A stretch of DNA of 64,000 bases from Acutalibacter sp. 1XD8-36 (GCF_009917525.1 NZ_QZDU01000010.1:20786-84785), one strand, 5' to 3'; positions 8,557 through 17,319 are shown, counted from the stretch's first letter. Made by a program: numbers and translations. Notes: generated by a model not told the origin, from the sequence alone.

Positions 8557-8603
8557 AGTGATTTCTCCTTGCTGTGCTTTGGTCGCATTCTATTCAAATA
8601 TTT

Positions 8604-9224
8604 TCACCCCGCCAGTCTGTCCACAACCCCATTAAACCCGAGGAAGGACACCGCCACCAGGGACGCCGCCACCAGCGTTATGGGCAGGCCGCGGAAGGTC
8701 TCGGGGATATCGCAGTCCTCCAGGCGCTCCCGCACCCCGGCAAAAAGCAGCATGGCAACTAAAAAGCCCACGCCGGAGCCGAAGGCGTTCACCAGGGACT
8801 GGACAAAGCCGAAGCTGGGGTCGGCGGCCCCCTTCTCCAGCACCAGCATTGTCACGCCCAGCACGGCGCAGTTGGTGGTGATAAGTGGCAGGTATATGCC
8901 AAGGGAGTTGTAGAGGGGGGGCATATACTTGCGAAGGGCCGTCTCCAAAAGCTGCACCAGGGCGGCTATCACCAGGATAAACACCAGGGTCTGCAAATAC
9001 TCCAGGCCCTGGGGCACCAGCACATAGGTATAAAGGGGCCAGGTCACCGCCGTGGCAATCACCATAACTACAGTCACCGCGCAGCTCATGCCGAAGGCCG
9101 TGTCCAGCTTCTTGGAGACGCCTAAAAAGGGGCAGATGCCCAGGAATTTGTTTAAGACATAGTTCTCCGTCAGTATAGCCGCTAAAAATATAGCCACCAG
9201 GGAGCGTATCATTTGAGCGTCCAT
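8604..9224 (-). CDS. rnfA: Rnf complex subunit A (membrane)
   Basis: A 206-residue integral membrane subunit with six hydrophobic segments. The ILTENYVLNKFLGICPFLGVS block and the ITTNCAVLGV block supply the two conserved half-helix Cys residues thought to hold a membrane Fe-S centre together with RnfE. The start codon overlaps the rnfE stop by one base (TAATG). Confidence 0.95.
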   Translation of the reverse strand: MDAQMIRSLVAIFLAAILTENYVLNKFLGICPFLGVSKKLDTAFGMSCAVTVVMVIATAVTWPLYTYVLVPQGLEYLQTLVFILVIAALVQLLETALRKYMPPLYNSLGIYLPLITTNCAVLGVTMLVLEKGAADPSFGFVQSLVNAFGSGVGFLVAMLLFAGVRERLEDCDIPETFRGLPITLVAASLVAVSFLGFNGVVDRLAG

Positions 9225-9904
9225 TATTTACCCTCCTTCTCGGTTATCCTGGAGCATGAGGCCGCCAGGGGGCAGCCCGCGCAGCCGGTAGACTCGGGGG
9301 CCCTGCCCTCCTTCGAGAGCTTGCCCGACAAAGCGATGAGCATACCGAACACGAAGAAGCCCCCGGGAGGCAGCAGGAATATGATGATTGGCTCCATAAA
9401 GCCCGAGAGCACAGGCAGCCCGAAGACCGTCCCCGCGCCGAAAAGCTCACGGATTATGCCCATTGCCAGCATGGCGGCGGTGAAGCCCACGCCCATGCCC
9501 AGGCCGTCTATAATAGAGGGCAGCACCTTGTTCTTGCTGGCGAACATCTCGGCCCGGCCCAAAATAATGCAGTTCACAACGATAAGGGGCAGGAACACCC
9601 CCAAGGCCGTGTCCAGCGCCGGTGAGAAGGCCTTGATAAATAGCTGCACTATGGTCACAAAGCCGGCAATAATCGTGATAAACGCCGGTATGCGCACCTT
9701 ATTGGGTATCACATTCCGAAGCAGTGAAATCACCGCGTTGGAGCAGACCAGCACAAACGTAGTCGCCGCCCCCATGCCTATGGCGTTGCTCGCAGCCGTA
9801 GTCACCGCCAAGGTTGCACAGCAGCCCAGCACCAGCCGCAGCACCGGGTTCTCCTTTATGATACCCTTGGTAAATTCCTGTAAAAGGCTCTTTTTTCCGT
9901 CCAT
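9224..9904 (-). CDS. rnfE: Rnf complex subunit E (membrane)
   Basis: A 226-residue paralogue of RnfA with six membrane segments. The RLVLGCCATLAVT and LIVVNCIILGRAE blocks hold conserved Cys residues. It ends in a Cys-containing tail (CAGCPLAASC), which is an extra feature. Start choice: GGGAGG at about 9913-9918 points to the ATG at 9904, which begins one base after the rnfG stop; a farther upstream ATG would overlap rnfG without an SD. Confidence 0.94.
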   Translation of the reverse strand: MDGKKSLLQEFTKGIIKENPVLRLVLGCCATLAVTTAASNAIGMGAATTFVLVCSNAVISLLRNVIPNKVRIPAFITIIAGFVTIVQLFIKAFSPALDTALGVFLPLIVVNCIILGRAEMFASKNKVLPSIIDGLGMGVGFTAAMLAMGIIRELFGAGTVFGLPVLSGFMEPIIIFLLPPGGFFVFGMLIALSGKLSKEGRAPESTGCAGCPLAASCSRITEKEGK

Positions 9905-9905
9905 T

Positions 9906-10475
9906 TTAGTTACCTCCCTCAGATTGGTAGGCATTCTGGTACTGCTCTACAGCGCTGTTCACCGCGTTTGTAACGGCGGCGCTGGTGATAGTCGCCCCGG
10001 TCATGGCCTGTATCTCCCCATCCTTCGGGGCCTGGAACTTCACGACCTTAATGCCGCCCACGTTATTTGCGACAGGCTGCTTATACTGCTCCCTGAAGCT
10101 CTCCTTCTCGGCGTTGGCCCCAAGGCCCGGGGTCTCGCTGTGGCTGAGTATCACCACGCCGGTTATGCTTCCGTCGGTACCAATACCGGTCATCACCTTC
10201 ACGGTGCCGCCGTAGCCCTTGCCCTCGGTCTCAAAGACATAGCCTACGGCGTTTCCGCCGCCGTCCTTTCCCACATAGTGGCCGTCAAGCTCCTCAAAGC
10301 TCTCCGCACCGGGGAGCACCACCATCCTTGATTCCTCGGCCTTCTTCGCCTGGGCCTGGGCTATACGGTCCCGGGTGAGCAGGTTAGTCCCCGCCAGGGC
10401 CGCCGAGACCAGTATACATATCACCAAAAGGACAGCCGCCGGGGCCAGTACGGATTTAGCGTTCAAGCCGTTCAT
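9906..10475 (-). CDS. rnfG: Rnf complex subunit G (covalent FMN carrier)
   Basis: A 189-residue protein with one N-terminal membrane helix and an extracytoplasmic FMN-binding domain. The flavinylation motif is MTGATITS near residue 165, whose Thr accepts FMN through ApbE. The GYGGTVKVMTGIGTDGSITGV and SETPGLGA blocks are typical. It overlaps rnfD by 4 bases. No apbE gene is visible in the window. Confidence 0.94.
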   Translation of the reverse strand: MNGLNAKSVLAPAAVLLVICILVSAALAGTNLLTRDRIAQAQAKKAEESRMVVLPGAESFEELDGHYVGKDGGGNAVGYVFETEGKGYGGTVKVMTGIGTDGSITGVVILSHSETPGLGANAEKESFREQYKQPVANNVGGIKVVKFQAPKDGEIQAMTGATITSAAVTNAVNSAVEQYQNAYQSEGGN

Positions 10476-11437
10476 GCCGCTCCCTCCTTATTCTTTTTCG
10501 CTTTCGGCCTGCCGAAGGATGTGGGCTTCACATAGCGCTCGATAAGGGGGGTTATAATGTTCATAAGCACTATTGAGTAGCTGACGCCCTCGGGCAGGGA
10601 GCCGAACTCCCTTATAATAATCGTCATCAGCCCGCAGCCTATGGCGAAGACTATCCGCGCCTTAAAGTACAGGGGGCTGGTGGTATAGTCCGTAGCCATA
10701 AAGAACGCGCCCAGCATCAGGCCCCCCGCCAGCAGGTCAAACAGCGGGTCCCGGCCCAGTATTGCCGAGAACACCGCCACAGTGGCGAGATATGTAACGG
10801 GTATCACCGGGCTTATCACATTGCGCACAATAAGGTACAGCCCGCCGATTAAAATAGCCAGGGCGCAGGTCTCCCCCAGGCACCCGCCGTGGGTGCCCAG
10901 GAGCATGTCCAGGTAAGGGATATGCCCGCCAGTCTCACTAAAGCTCACATAGGTGGCAAGGGGCGTGGCGGTAGTCACCGCGTCGGCGGTGGCACCGTAG
11001 TCAAAGGCCGCCGCCCAGTGGGTCATCCGGGCGGGGAAGGAGTTCATCAGCACTATCCTGGCGGTGAGGGCCGGGTTCACAAAGTTCTGCCCGATACCGC
11101 CGAACATCTGCTTTACCACAACTATGGCTATCACGCCGCCGAAGGCCGCTATTAAGGGGTTGATAGTAACCGGCAGGTTCAGGGCCAGCAAAAGGCCGGT
11201 CACAATACACGACAGGTCCATGACGGTCTGGGGCCGCTTCATTGCCTTTCGGGACAGGTACTCGCTGAGTACACAGCTGGCTATGCACACCGCAATTACC
11301 AAAAAGGCCCTTGGCCCGAAGATGATTATAGAGGCCACGGACGCGGGCATAAGGCCGATTATCACGTCCAGCATAATATTCTGGGTGGTCTTCCTGCCGT
11401 TAAAATGCGGGGAAGACGATACTATAAGCTTATCCAT
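10472..11437 (-). CDS. rnfD: Rnf complex subunit D (membrane, FMN carrier)
   Basis: A 321-residue multi-span membrane subunit starting SSSPHFNGRKTTQNIMLDV. The TTATPLATY block supplies the Thr for covalent FMN. The GGIGQNFVNPALTARIVLM and FFMATDYTTSPL blocks are family hallmarks. The start codon follows the rnfC stop directly (TAAATG). Confidence 0.95.
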   Translation of the reverse strand: MDKLIVSSSPHFNGRKTTQNIMLDVIIGLMPASVASIIIFGPRAFLVIAVCIASCVLSEYLSRKAMKRPQTVMDLSCIVTGLLLALNLPVTINPLIAAFGGVIAIVVVKQMFGGIGQNFVNPALTARIVLMNSFPARMTHWAAAFDYGATADAVTTATPLATYVSFSETGGHIPYLDMLLGTHGGCLGETCALAILIGGLYLIVRNVISPVIPVTYLATVAVFSAILGRDPLFDLLAGGLMLGAFFMATDYTTSPLYFKARIVFAIGCGLMTIIIREFGSLPEGVSYSIVLMNIITPLIERYVKPTSFGRPKAKKNKEGAA

Positions 11438-12796
11438 TTACTTTTTCCCTGCCTTTCTCACATAGGCCTTGCCAAGCCGGATACTCTGCACCAGCCGCCG
11501 CCCCGCAGGGCACGAGAAGGCGCAGCAGCCGCACTCCATGCAGGTCATAACGTCCAGCTCCATAAGGGCCTCCGTGTCCTTCTTCTGGGCGGCCTTCTCA
11601 AGCTTTGTAGGCATAAGGTTCATGGGGCACGCCGCCACGCACCGCCCGCAGCGTATGCAGTCGGTGGTCTCATACATTTTCGCCTCGTTCTCATCAAAGG
11701 CAAGAATAGCGTTGTTTTGCTTTAATATGGGCAGCTCGTCGCCGACTATCGCTATGCCCATCATAGGCCCGCCCATAAGCATTTTCCTGGGCTCGGACTT
11801 ATAGCCGCCGCAGAACTCTATCACGTCTTTAATGGGCGTGCCGATTGGCACTATCACATTTTGGGGCTCCTTTACGGCCGAGCCGTCTATGGTCACGCGC
11901 TTTTTCGTCAGCGGCATTCCTGTGCGCATAAAGCTTGCAAGGAAGGACACCGAGGCTATATTCATCACCAGACACCCCACGTCCGCAGGCAGTCCCCCAG
12001 CCGGGACCTTCCTCCCGGTACAGGCCTGGACCAGCACCTTCTCGGCCCCCTGGGGGTAGCGGCTCTTTAGTGCCAGCACCCTGACCTCGTCCTTCGGGTC
12101 CATCTCCCCATTGTCCGCAATCCGGTGGAGCTCCGCTATGACGTCGGGCTTATTGTCCTCGACGGCTATCAGCACCCTGTGCACGTCCAGAATCTCCTTT
12201 ACCTTATAGATACCGTCCAGCACGTTTTTGCCGTTCTCCAGGGCCTCCCTATGGTCCGAGGTCACATAGGGCTCGCACTCCGCCACGTTTATAATAAGCG
12301 TGTCAATATTCTTGCCCTCCGGCACATTCAGCTTCACATGGGCCGGGAAGCCAGCTCCCCCAAGGCCCACAAGCCCCGAAGCCCGCGCCGCCTCAGCCAG
12401 GGACTTCTTGTCTTTGATGGGCTCCGGGGGCTTTATAGAGGGGTCCGGCTCCATAAGCCCGTCGGAGTCGATTACCACCGCCTCCACAGGCCTGTCCCCT
12501 GTGAGCATTACGTTCCTTATCTCCGCCACCGTCCCGGACACAGAGGCATGTATAGGGGCGCTCACATACCCCTCGCTGTCACCCACTACCTGCCCGAGAT
12601 ACACATGGTCTCCCTTTTTCACCACCGGCTTGCAGGGCGCGCCGATATGCTGCTGCATGGGCAGTATCACCCGCTGTGGGGGCGGCATGGTCTTCGACTG
12701 CCCGCCGGAGGTGTTCTTATGGTGCGGCACCGGCGCGCCGCCGTGGGTCCTGAAGGGACGCTTTGGGAAAAGGCCTCCCGCATTTTGTTCCTGCAT
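11438..12796 (-). CDS. rnfC: Rnf complex subunit C (NADH/Fe-S subunit)
   Basis: A 452-residue soluble subunit. It has the FMN/NADH-binding GLVGLGGAGFPAHVKL block near residue 140, the CEPYVTSDHR block, and two 4Fe-4S motifs near the C-terminus (CIRCGRCVAACP and CMECGCCAFSCP). First gene of the operon, with SD AAAGGAT. Together with the other subunits it couples ferredoxin oxidation by NAD+ to Na+ or H+ export. Confidence 0.95.
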   Translation of the reverse strand: MQEQNAGGLFPKRPFRTHGGAPVPHHKNTSGGQSKTMPPPQRVILPMQQHIGAPCKPVVKKGDHVYLGQVVGDSEGYVSAPIHASVSGTVAEIRNVMLTGDRPVEAVVIDSDGLMEPDPSIKPPEPIKDKKSLAEAARASGLVGLGGAGFPAHVKLNVPEGKNIDTLIINVAECEPYVTSDHREALENGKNVLDGIYKVKEILDVHRVLIAVEDNKPDVIAELHRIADNGEMDPKDEVRVLALKSRYPQGAEKVLVQACTGRKVPAGGLPADVGCLVMNIASVSFLASFMRTGMPLTKKRVTIDGSAVKEPQNVIVPIGTPIKDVIEFCGGYKSEPRKMLMGGPMMGIAIVGDELPILKQNNAILAFDENEAKMYETTDCIRCGRCVAACPMNLMPTKLEKAAQKKDTEALMELDVMTCMECGCCAFSCPAGRRLVQSIRLGKAYVRKAGKK

Positions 12797-12836
12797 AAAT
12801 CCACAATCCTTTCGTTCGCAAAAAATTCATAATTTT

Positions 12837-12865
12837 ATTTTACAGCAAAACCGCGGTTTCTGCAA
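12837..12865 (-). promoter_or_regulatory. Sigma-A promoter of the rnf operon
   Basis: On the minus strand, TTGCAG (12865-12860), 17-base spacer, TAAAAT (12842-12837). The rnfC start is about 40 bases downstream. The spacer contains a perfect 12-bp palindrome, listed separately. Confidence 0.75.
12848..12859. promoter_or_regulatory. Palindrome AAACCGCGGTTT between -35 and -10 of rnf
   Basis: Perfect 12-bp palindrome inside the promoter spacer, the position of many repressor operators. It does not match the Rex consensus. Palindromes of this length occur by chance several times in 64 kb, so the location is the only argument. Confidence 0.4.
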
Positions 12866-12989
12866 GGATAAATCCATGTTTTTCCGGGAAAATCTCCGTG
12901 GAATTGATGAAAAGCACCGTATTCGGGAATAATCTTCATTTCCATGGGGGCTATGCAATAGCTTAAGCTATAAGCATAACATAAGCAAA

Positions 12990-13016
12990 CAGGGCAGACC
13001 ACAATGGTCCGCCCTG
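12990..13016 (-). terminator. Intrinsic terminator of the XRE/zinc-ribbon gene
   Basis: 11-bp stem 12990-13000 with 13006-13016 (CAGGGC and GACC arms with one A/C mismatch), 5-base loop, followed on the minus strand by TTTGCTT. Confidence 0.65.
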
Positions 13017-13028
13017 CAAAATTTCATC

Positions 13029-13472
13029 TCAGCCCTTCGCCCAGTGCCGGAGCTTCGGCAGCTCCTTACTGAAATACTCCCTGGCCTGCTCCTTTGTAAA
13101 GCTCTCATTTGCCATATGCTCCGAAAGAAAATCCAGCAGGGAGTCCATATCCTCATACACAAACCTGCCGTCCGTATAGCACCACTTGCAGTAGTCCTCG
13201 TTGACGCTTCCGTCAGTCTCACGGCTTACGGAGCCGTCGTCAAGGGGCATACCGCAGCACTGGCAGATAAGCTGCCTCGGGGAGCCCAGCAGCGTGTTTA
13301 TGGACACGTCAAAGAGCTTTGACAGCAGCTTCAGCGTGTCTGTCCCCGGCGTGGTCTCCCCATTTTCCCAGCGGCTCACCGCCTGGCGGGTGACGAACAC
13401 CTTCTCCGCAAGCTCCTCCTGGGACATGCCCGATTTAGTCCTTAAATCCACAATAATATCCTTAGTCTCCAT
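13029..13472 (-). CDS. XRE-family regulator with C-terminal zinc ribbon
   Basis: A 147-residue protein. Residues about 5-60 form a Cro/CI helix-turn-helix (GMSQEELAEKVFVTRQAVSRWENGE). Residues about 65-95 hold CQCCGMPL...CKWCY, a zinc-ribbon pattern. An acidic helical tail (SLLDFLSEHMANESFTKEQA) follows. This domain pair is a common clostridial architecture of unknown ligand. The GTG at 13484 abuts AAAGGTGGG, so the ATG at 13472 is chosen. Confidence 0.85.
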   Translation of the reverse strand: METKDIIVDLRTKSGMSQEELAEKVFVTRQAVSRWENGETTPGTDTLKLLSKLFDVSINTLLGSPRQLICQCCGMPLDDGSVSRETDGSVNEDYCKWCYTDGRFVYEDMDSLLDFLSEHMANESFTKEQAREYFSKELPKLRHWAKG

Positions 13473-13554
13473 TCTAAATCCCACCTTTCGATACTATAGT
13501 ACTATTATCATAGCATATCCAGCCGGGAAATAAAAGCAACCGCCTGTTGCACCC

Positions 13555-13995
13555 CTACCTTACCTCCCTATAGGCCGCCTCCAGCCCGGCAGTGTCAAGG
13601 CCGAAGGACCTGAAGCCCTCAACACACCCTTGATAGTACGCCTCAGTTGGCGCGCCCGGGCCATAGCCTTCTCTCATTATGTAGATAAGCGCCCGCTCCC
13701 GGCGCTCCTCACCGCCGGAACTGTACTCCACCTCCAGCTCCGTTTTATAGTAAAACTCCGGATACCCCTCGTACTCGTCCAGCCTCCTTACATCCTCCGG
13801 CGTGACCTCCCACACCCCTACCGGCACTTTCCCCTCCGGCTCCGGCAGCAGCGTCAGGTAGTACCCCCGCTGTGCGCCCCGGAAGGCCAGCCGCCAGCCG
13901 GGAAGCTCCCCTTTCCCCACGGCCTTCGCCCCCGGGCAGCGCTCTGCCATCTGAGTTAGATTCAGGTTGCTTCCATATGCAAGATACAGCGTCAT
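13555..13995 (-). CDS. Gamma-glutamylcyclotransferase-like (AIG2 fold) protein
   Basis: A 146-residue protein beginning LYLAYGSNLNLTQMAERCPGA, the YGSN substrate loop of the GGCT fold. VRRLDEYEGYPEFYYK follows, whose Glu is the presumed catalytic base. The family removes gamma-glutamyl groups from amines or peptides as 5-oxoproline; the exact substrate is unknown. SD AGGGGGA lies 7-8 bases before the ATG. A decayed reading frame lies directly upstream. Confidence 0.85.
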   Translation of the reverse strand: MTLYLAYGSNLNLTQMAERCPGAKAVGKGELPGWRLAFRGAQRGYYLTLLPEPEGKVPVGVWEVTPEDVRRLDEYEGYPEFYYKTELEVEYSSGGEERRERALIYIMREGYGPGAPTEAYYQGCVEGFRSFGLDTAGLEAAYREVR

Positions 13996-14007
13996 TTAAA
14001 ATTCCCC

Positions 14008-14160
14008 CTAGTCCATATAGTTGTATACCAGCTCATAGAGCCAATACTTACCGTCTATATCCACCACAATATTTTCGTCAAATTTATAGACCTTCGCGCC
14101 TATAATATCGTCGTTGGCCTGGAAATCCTCCTCTCATCTATATAGACAGCCTTCAGGCAT
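14008..14160 (-). pseudogene. Broken small gene with in-frame UGA
   Basis: On the minus strand a coding-like frame reads MPEGCLYR, stop, EEDFQANDDIIGAKVYKFD, then ENIVVDIDGKYWLYELVYN and YMD, stop. The frame is also open for 13 codons upstream of the ATG. No start with an SD exists after the TGA. The residues look like a folded C-terminal domain, so I read this as a remnant with a nonsense mutation rather than chance. The family is not recognised. It may once have preceded the cyclotransferase gene in one operon. Confidence 0.5.
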
Positions 14161-14238
14161 AAATATGACATACAGCTTCCAGATTTCTTTTGATTTTGAT
14201 TATATCACAAATATCCCCAAAAATCAAAGGATTCCCCC

Positions 14239-14281
14239 TTGCCAAAATGCCCCCAAAGAAGTATACTATTATGGTATACTT
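14239..14281 (+). promoter_or_regulatory. nhaC promoter with operator-like inverted repeat over the -10
   Basis: TTGCCA (14239-14244), 17-base spacer, TATACT (14262-14267). A perfect inverted repeat AAGTATAC - 7 bases - GTATACTT spans 14259-14281 and covers the -10 box, as expected for a repressor site. Confidence 0.65.
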
Positions 14282-14324
14282 TTCAAAAGTAAAATTTTCA
14301 AAAGCAAAACAGGAGGAGATAATT

Positions 14325-15848
14325 ATGGGATTAGAAATGATAGACGCCGGCTGGCTTTCAATACTGCCGCCGGTGGTAGCCATCACCCTGGCCCTGCTCA
14401 CCAAGGAGGTGTACTCGTCCCTGTTCCTGGGGATATTCACCGGCATGTGCGTGTACTGCTTCTCCACCGGCAGCAGCCTGCTCCGGGCGGTTACATACGT
14501 CTTTGACATGATGGCCGTGAAAATCGGGGACAACGGTTATATGATAATCTTCCTGGTCCTGCTGGGCTCCCTGGTGGTTACAGTCACCCGCTCAGGGGGC
14601 ACCGCCGCCTATGGCCAGTGGGCCATCAGGCGCATTAGGACCCGGCGCTCAGCCAAGCTCACCACCGCGCTGCTGGGCCTGATGATTTTCCTGGACGACG
14701 GCTTCAACTGCCTTACCGTCGGCACCGTAATGCGCCCCATTACCGACAAGCATAAGATATCCCGGGAAAAGCTCTCATACCTTCTGGACGCCACCGCCGC
14801 GCCAATCTGCATTATCGCCCCCATCTCAAGCTGGGCGGTTGCCGTGGCCTCGGAGGTGGAGGAGGCCGGGGGGCTTGGGGCCTTTGTGCAGACCATCCCC
14901 TTTAACCTCTACGCCCTGCTCACCATTGCAATGGTGTTCTTCCTCAGCGCCACGAGCTTTGACTTCGGGCCCATGAAGAAGGCAGAGGAGTCACCCCAGT
15001 ACCCCCCTGAGGCTTCCGGCACCATGGAGAGCGCCATAGAGCCCAAGGGCACGGTGCTGGACCTGGTGCTGCCCATCGTCACCCTTATTATCACCGCCAT
15101 CCTGGGCATGGCATATGTGGGGGGCTTCTTCCAGGGCGTGAGCTTTGCCGAGGCCATAGGCCAGAACCCGGTAGCCGGGCTCACCCTGGGCACCTTCGCG
15201 GGGCTGCTTGTGGCCCTTGTCATGTACCTGCCCAGGAGGATAATGACCATGAAGGAGTTCATGTCCGGCATTATCGACGGTATCAAGACCATGATACCCG
15301 CCCTCACCATACTTATCCTGGCCTGGGCTCTGGGCGGCGTTTGCCGCGAGATGATAGGCACCGGGAACTTTGTGAGCAGCGTAGTCTCCGGCGGGCATAT
15401 CTCCATGAGCCTGATACCCGCCATCGTCTTCGCGGTCGCGGCCTTTTTAAGCTTCTCCATGGGCACCGCCTGGGGCACCTTCGGCATACTCCTGCCCATC
15501 GTCTCCATGATATGCTCAGGCCCCGCCGGAGCCGCCGTGCTCATGCCCTCCCTGGGAGCAACCCTGGCGGGCTCCGTCTACGGCGACCACTGCTCCCCCA
15601 TCTCCGACACCACCATACTGGCCTCCACCGGCGCCCAGTGCGACCACCTGCGCCACGTTGAGACCCAGCTGCCCTATGCCACTTTAGTGGCGGCGGTGTG
15701 CTTTCTGGGCTACATAGTGGCTGGCTTCTCCCGCAGCGCCCCTGTGACTATAGCCGCCTCACTTGTAATGCTGGGGCTGGTGTTCGCGGGAATCGCCCTT
15801 TTGCAGAAGAGGGGAAAAGAGCCCGGCTTCGCACCAAAAAAGAGCTGA
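14325..15848 (+). CDS. Na+/H+ antiporter, NhaC family
   Basis: A 507-residue polytopic membrane protein with about 11-12 hydrophobic segments. Conserved NhaC-type blocks include FLDDGFNCLTVG (buried Asp pair), SREKLSYLLDATAAPICIIAPISSW, FSMGTAWGTFGILLPI and GSVYGDHCSPISDTTILASTGA, the last two being hallmarks of the family's transport core. The ATG at 14325 follows AGGAGGA by 7 bases; longer starts upstream lie inside the promoter. Monocistronic, closed by a terminator. The transported ion pair (Na+/H+ or an organic acid exchange) is not certain. Confidence 0.9.
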   Translation: MGLEMIDAGWLSILPPVVAITLALLTKEVYSSLFLGIFTGMCVYCFSTGSSLLRAVTYVFDMMAVKIGDNGYMIIFLVLLGSLVVTVTRSGGTAAYGQWAIRRIRTRRSAKLTTALLGLMIFLDDGFNCLTVGTVMRPITDKHKISREKLSYLLDATAAPICIIAPISSWAVAVASEVEEAGGLGAFVQTIPFNLYALLTIAMVFFLSATSFDFGPMKKAEESPQYPPEASGTMESAIEPKGTVLDLVLPIVTLIITAILGMAYVGGFFQGVSFAEAIGQNPVAGLTLGTFAGLLVALVMYLPRRIMTMKEFMSGIIDGIKTMIPALTILILAWALGGVCREMIGTGNFVSSVVSGGHISMSLIPAIVFAVAAFLSFSMGTAWGTFGILLPIVSMICSGPAGAAVLMPSLGATLAGSVYGDHCSPISDTTILASTGAQCDHLRHVETQLPYATLVAAVCFLGYIVAGFSRSAPVTIAASLVMLGLVFAGIALLQKRGKEPGFAPKKS

Positions 15849-15867
15849 AAATCCCACTAAACACAAA

Positions 15868-15899
15868 AAAACCGGGCCCCTTTTACAGGGTCCGGTTTT
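15868..15899. terminator. Bidirectional intrinsic terminator
   Basis: 12-bp stem AAAACCGGGCCC with GGGTCCGGTTTT (one G-U pair), 8-base loop, between convergent genes; A- and T-tracts give a tail in both directions. Confidence 0.85.
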
Positions 15900-15905
15900 G
15901 TGTCT

Positions 15906-17306
15906 TCAGTATACGCCCAGAAATGAGAGCGTGGGATAGCACCGCGAGTCGTCTATACATATGCGCAGCAGCCCGGTCCTCACAGGCTCGGGCAGGCGTA
16001 CAATCTTCTTGTACCCCACCACCGTGCCCTCAAAGAGCAGCCTGCCGCCGTCAAATATCCTAAAGCGCTCGATTCTCTGGCTGTCTGTAATATTTTCCTT
16101 GAGCATGATATAGGAGACCTCTGTCTCTTTCGGGAACCTGACGGTTATCTCGCAGGAGCTGCCGCTCCCCTTAAAATATTCCCCATAGCCGTCCTCCCTG
16201 GCGCAGTCTATCCCATGCCCGGGCTCCGCGCCCTCTGCAGAGAGCTCCGCGCCCACAAGCAGGTTATCGGCGAAGGCTTTATTTATGCGCTCCCCCAGCT
16301 CCCTAAGGCGCGACACGTCGTTTTCATGGAACAGGCCGCTTTTTGCCGGGGGTATATTCAGCAGCAGCGTCGCGTTGCCACCCACCGAGCGCAGGTACGT
16401 GTCGAACAGCTCCTCAAGGCCCTTGACCTTGTCATCCTCCTCCGGGTGGTAAAACCATCCGGGGCGTATGGACGTGTCCACCTCGGCGGGATACCAGATA
16501 AGCTCTGTCTCCCCCCGGAGTATCTCCCTGCTGCCAAGGTCCATATCCGTGGCGCTGACCTCCCTCTGGCGGAACTCCTCACTGTCCGCCTGCTGGCTGT
16601 CCGCCGCTATCTTCTCCGTGTCCCTCATGCGCCTGGGCACAACGCTCCACTCCGATTCCCGGGTGCTCCCGGCCTCATTGCCGCACCAGCGGATATCCGG
16701 CCCGCACACATTCATGCAGGCCCCCGGCTGCAGCCGCCTGACCGTCTCGTAGTACCTCTCCCAGTCATAGGCCTGCTTCTTTCCGCCGGGCCCCACGCCG
16801 CAGGCCCCGTCAAACCAGACGGCGAATATCTCGCCGTAGCCTGTGAGCAGCTCTGTAAGCTGGCCCACAAAATAGTCGTCGTACTCCTTGCCCGAGCCGT
16901 AGCAGGGCTGGTGCCTGTCCCAGGGGGACAGGTACACCCCGAACTTTATGCCCCCCTCCCTGCACGCGTCGGAGACCTCCCTTACCACATCCCCCCTGCC
17001 GCCCCGGAAGGGGCTGGCGGCGACGGTGTGCCGGGTATATTTGCTGGGCCACAGGCAGAAGCCGTCGTGGTGCTTGCAGGTGAGTATCAGACCCTTCATC
17101 CCCGCCGCTTTCAGGGCGGAGACCCACTGGGAGGCGTCGAACTCCAGGGGGTTAAATATCCCCGGGTCCTCGGTGCCGTCCCCCCACTCAAGGCCGGTGT
17201 AGGTGTTCACCGTAAAGTGGGCAAAGGCATAGAACTCCATCTGCTGGAGGGCAAGCTGCCGGGGGCTTGGGCGCACTGCAGTGAGCCTTTGGTCTATGTT
17301 CTGCAT
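15906..17306 (-). CDS. Alpha-L-fucosidase, GH29
   Basis: A 466-residue GH29 enzyme without signal peptide, so cytoplasmic. Blocks seen are FAHFTVNTYTGLEWGDG near residue 30, LILTCKHHDGFCLWPSKYT near 75, KFGVYLSPWDRH near 120 and AVWFDGA near 165, whose Asp is the family nucleophile. A C-terminal beta domain follows. It would release alpha-linked fucose from imported oligosaccharides. It lies 13 bases downstream of the broken SLH gene on the same strand. Confidence 0.9.
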   Translation of the reverse strand: MQNIDQRLTAVRPSPRQLALQQMEFYAFAHFTVNTYTGLEWGDGTEDPGIFNPLEFDASQWVSALKAAGMKGLILTCKHHDGFCLWPSKYTRHTVAASPFRGGRGDVVREVSDACREGGIKFGVYLSPWDRHQPCYGSGKEYDDYFVGQLTELLTGYGEIFAVWFDGACGVGPGGKKQAYDWERYYETVRRLQPGACMNVCGPDIRWCGNEAGSTRESEWSVVPRRMRDTEKIAADSQQADSEEFRQREVSATDMDLGSREILRGETELIWYPAEVDTSIRPGWFYHPEEDDKVKGLEELFDTYLRSVGGNATLLLNIPPAKSGLFHENDVSRLRELGERINKAFADNLLVGAELSAEGAEPGHGIDCAREDGYGEYFKGSGSSCEITVRFPKETEVSYIMLKENITDSQRIERFRIFDGGRLLFEGTVVGYKKIVRLPEPVRTGLLRICIDDSRCYPTLSFLGVY

Positions 17307-17319
17307 AATATTTAGCTCC

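Noticed and set aside
12958..12971. Palindrome ATAGCTTAAGCTAT as an operator
   Set aside because: Perfect, but palindromes of this length are expected a few times per 64 kb and it is not placed in a recognisable promoter.
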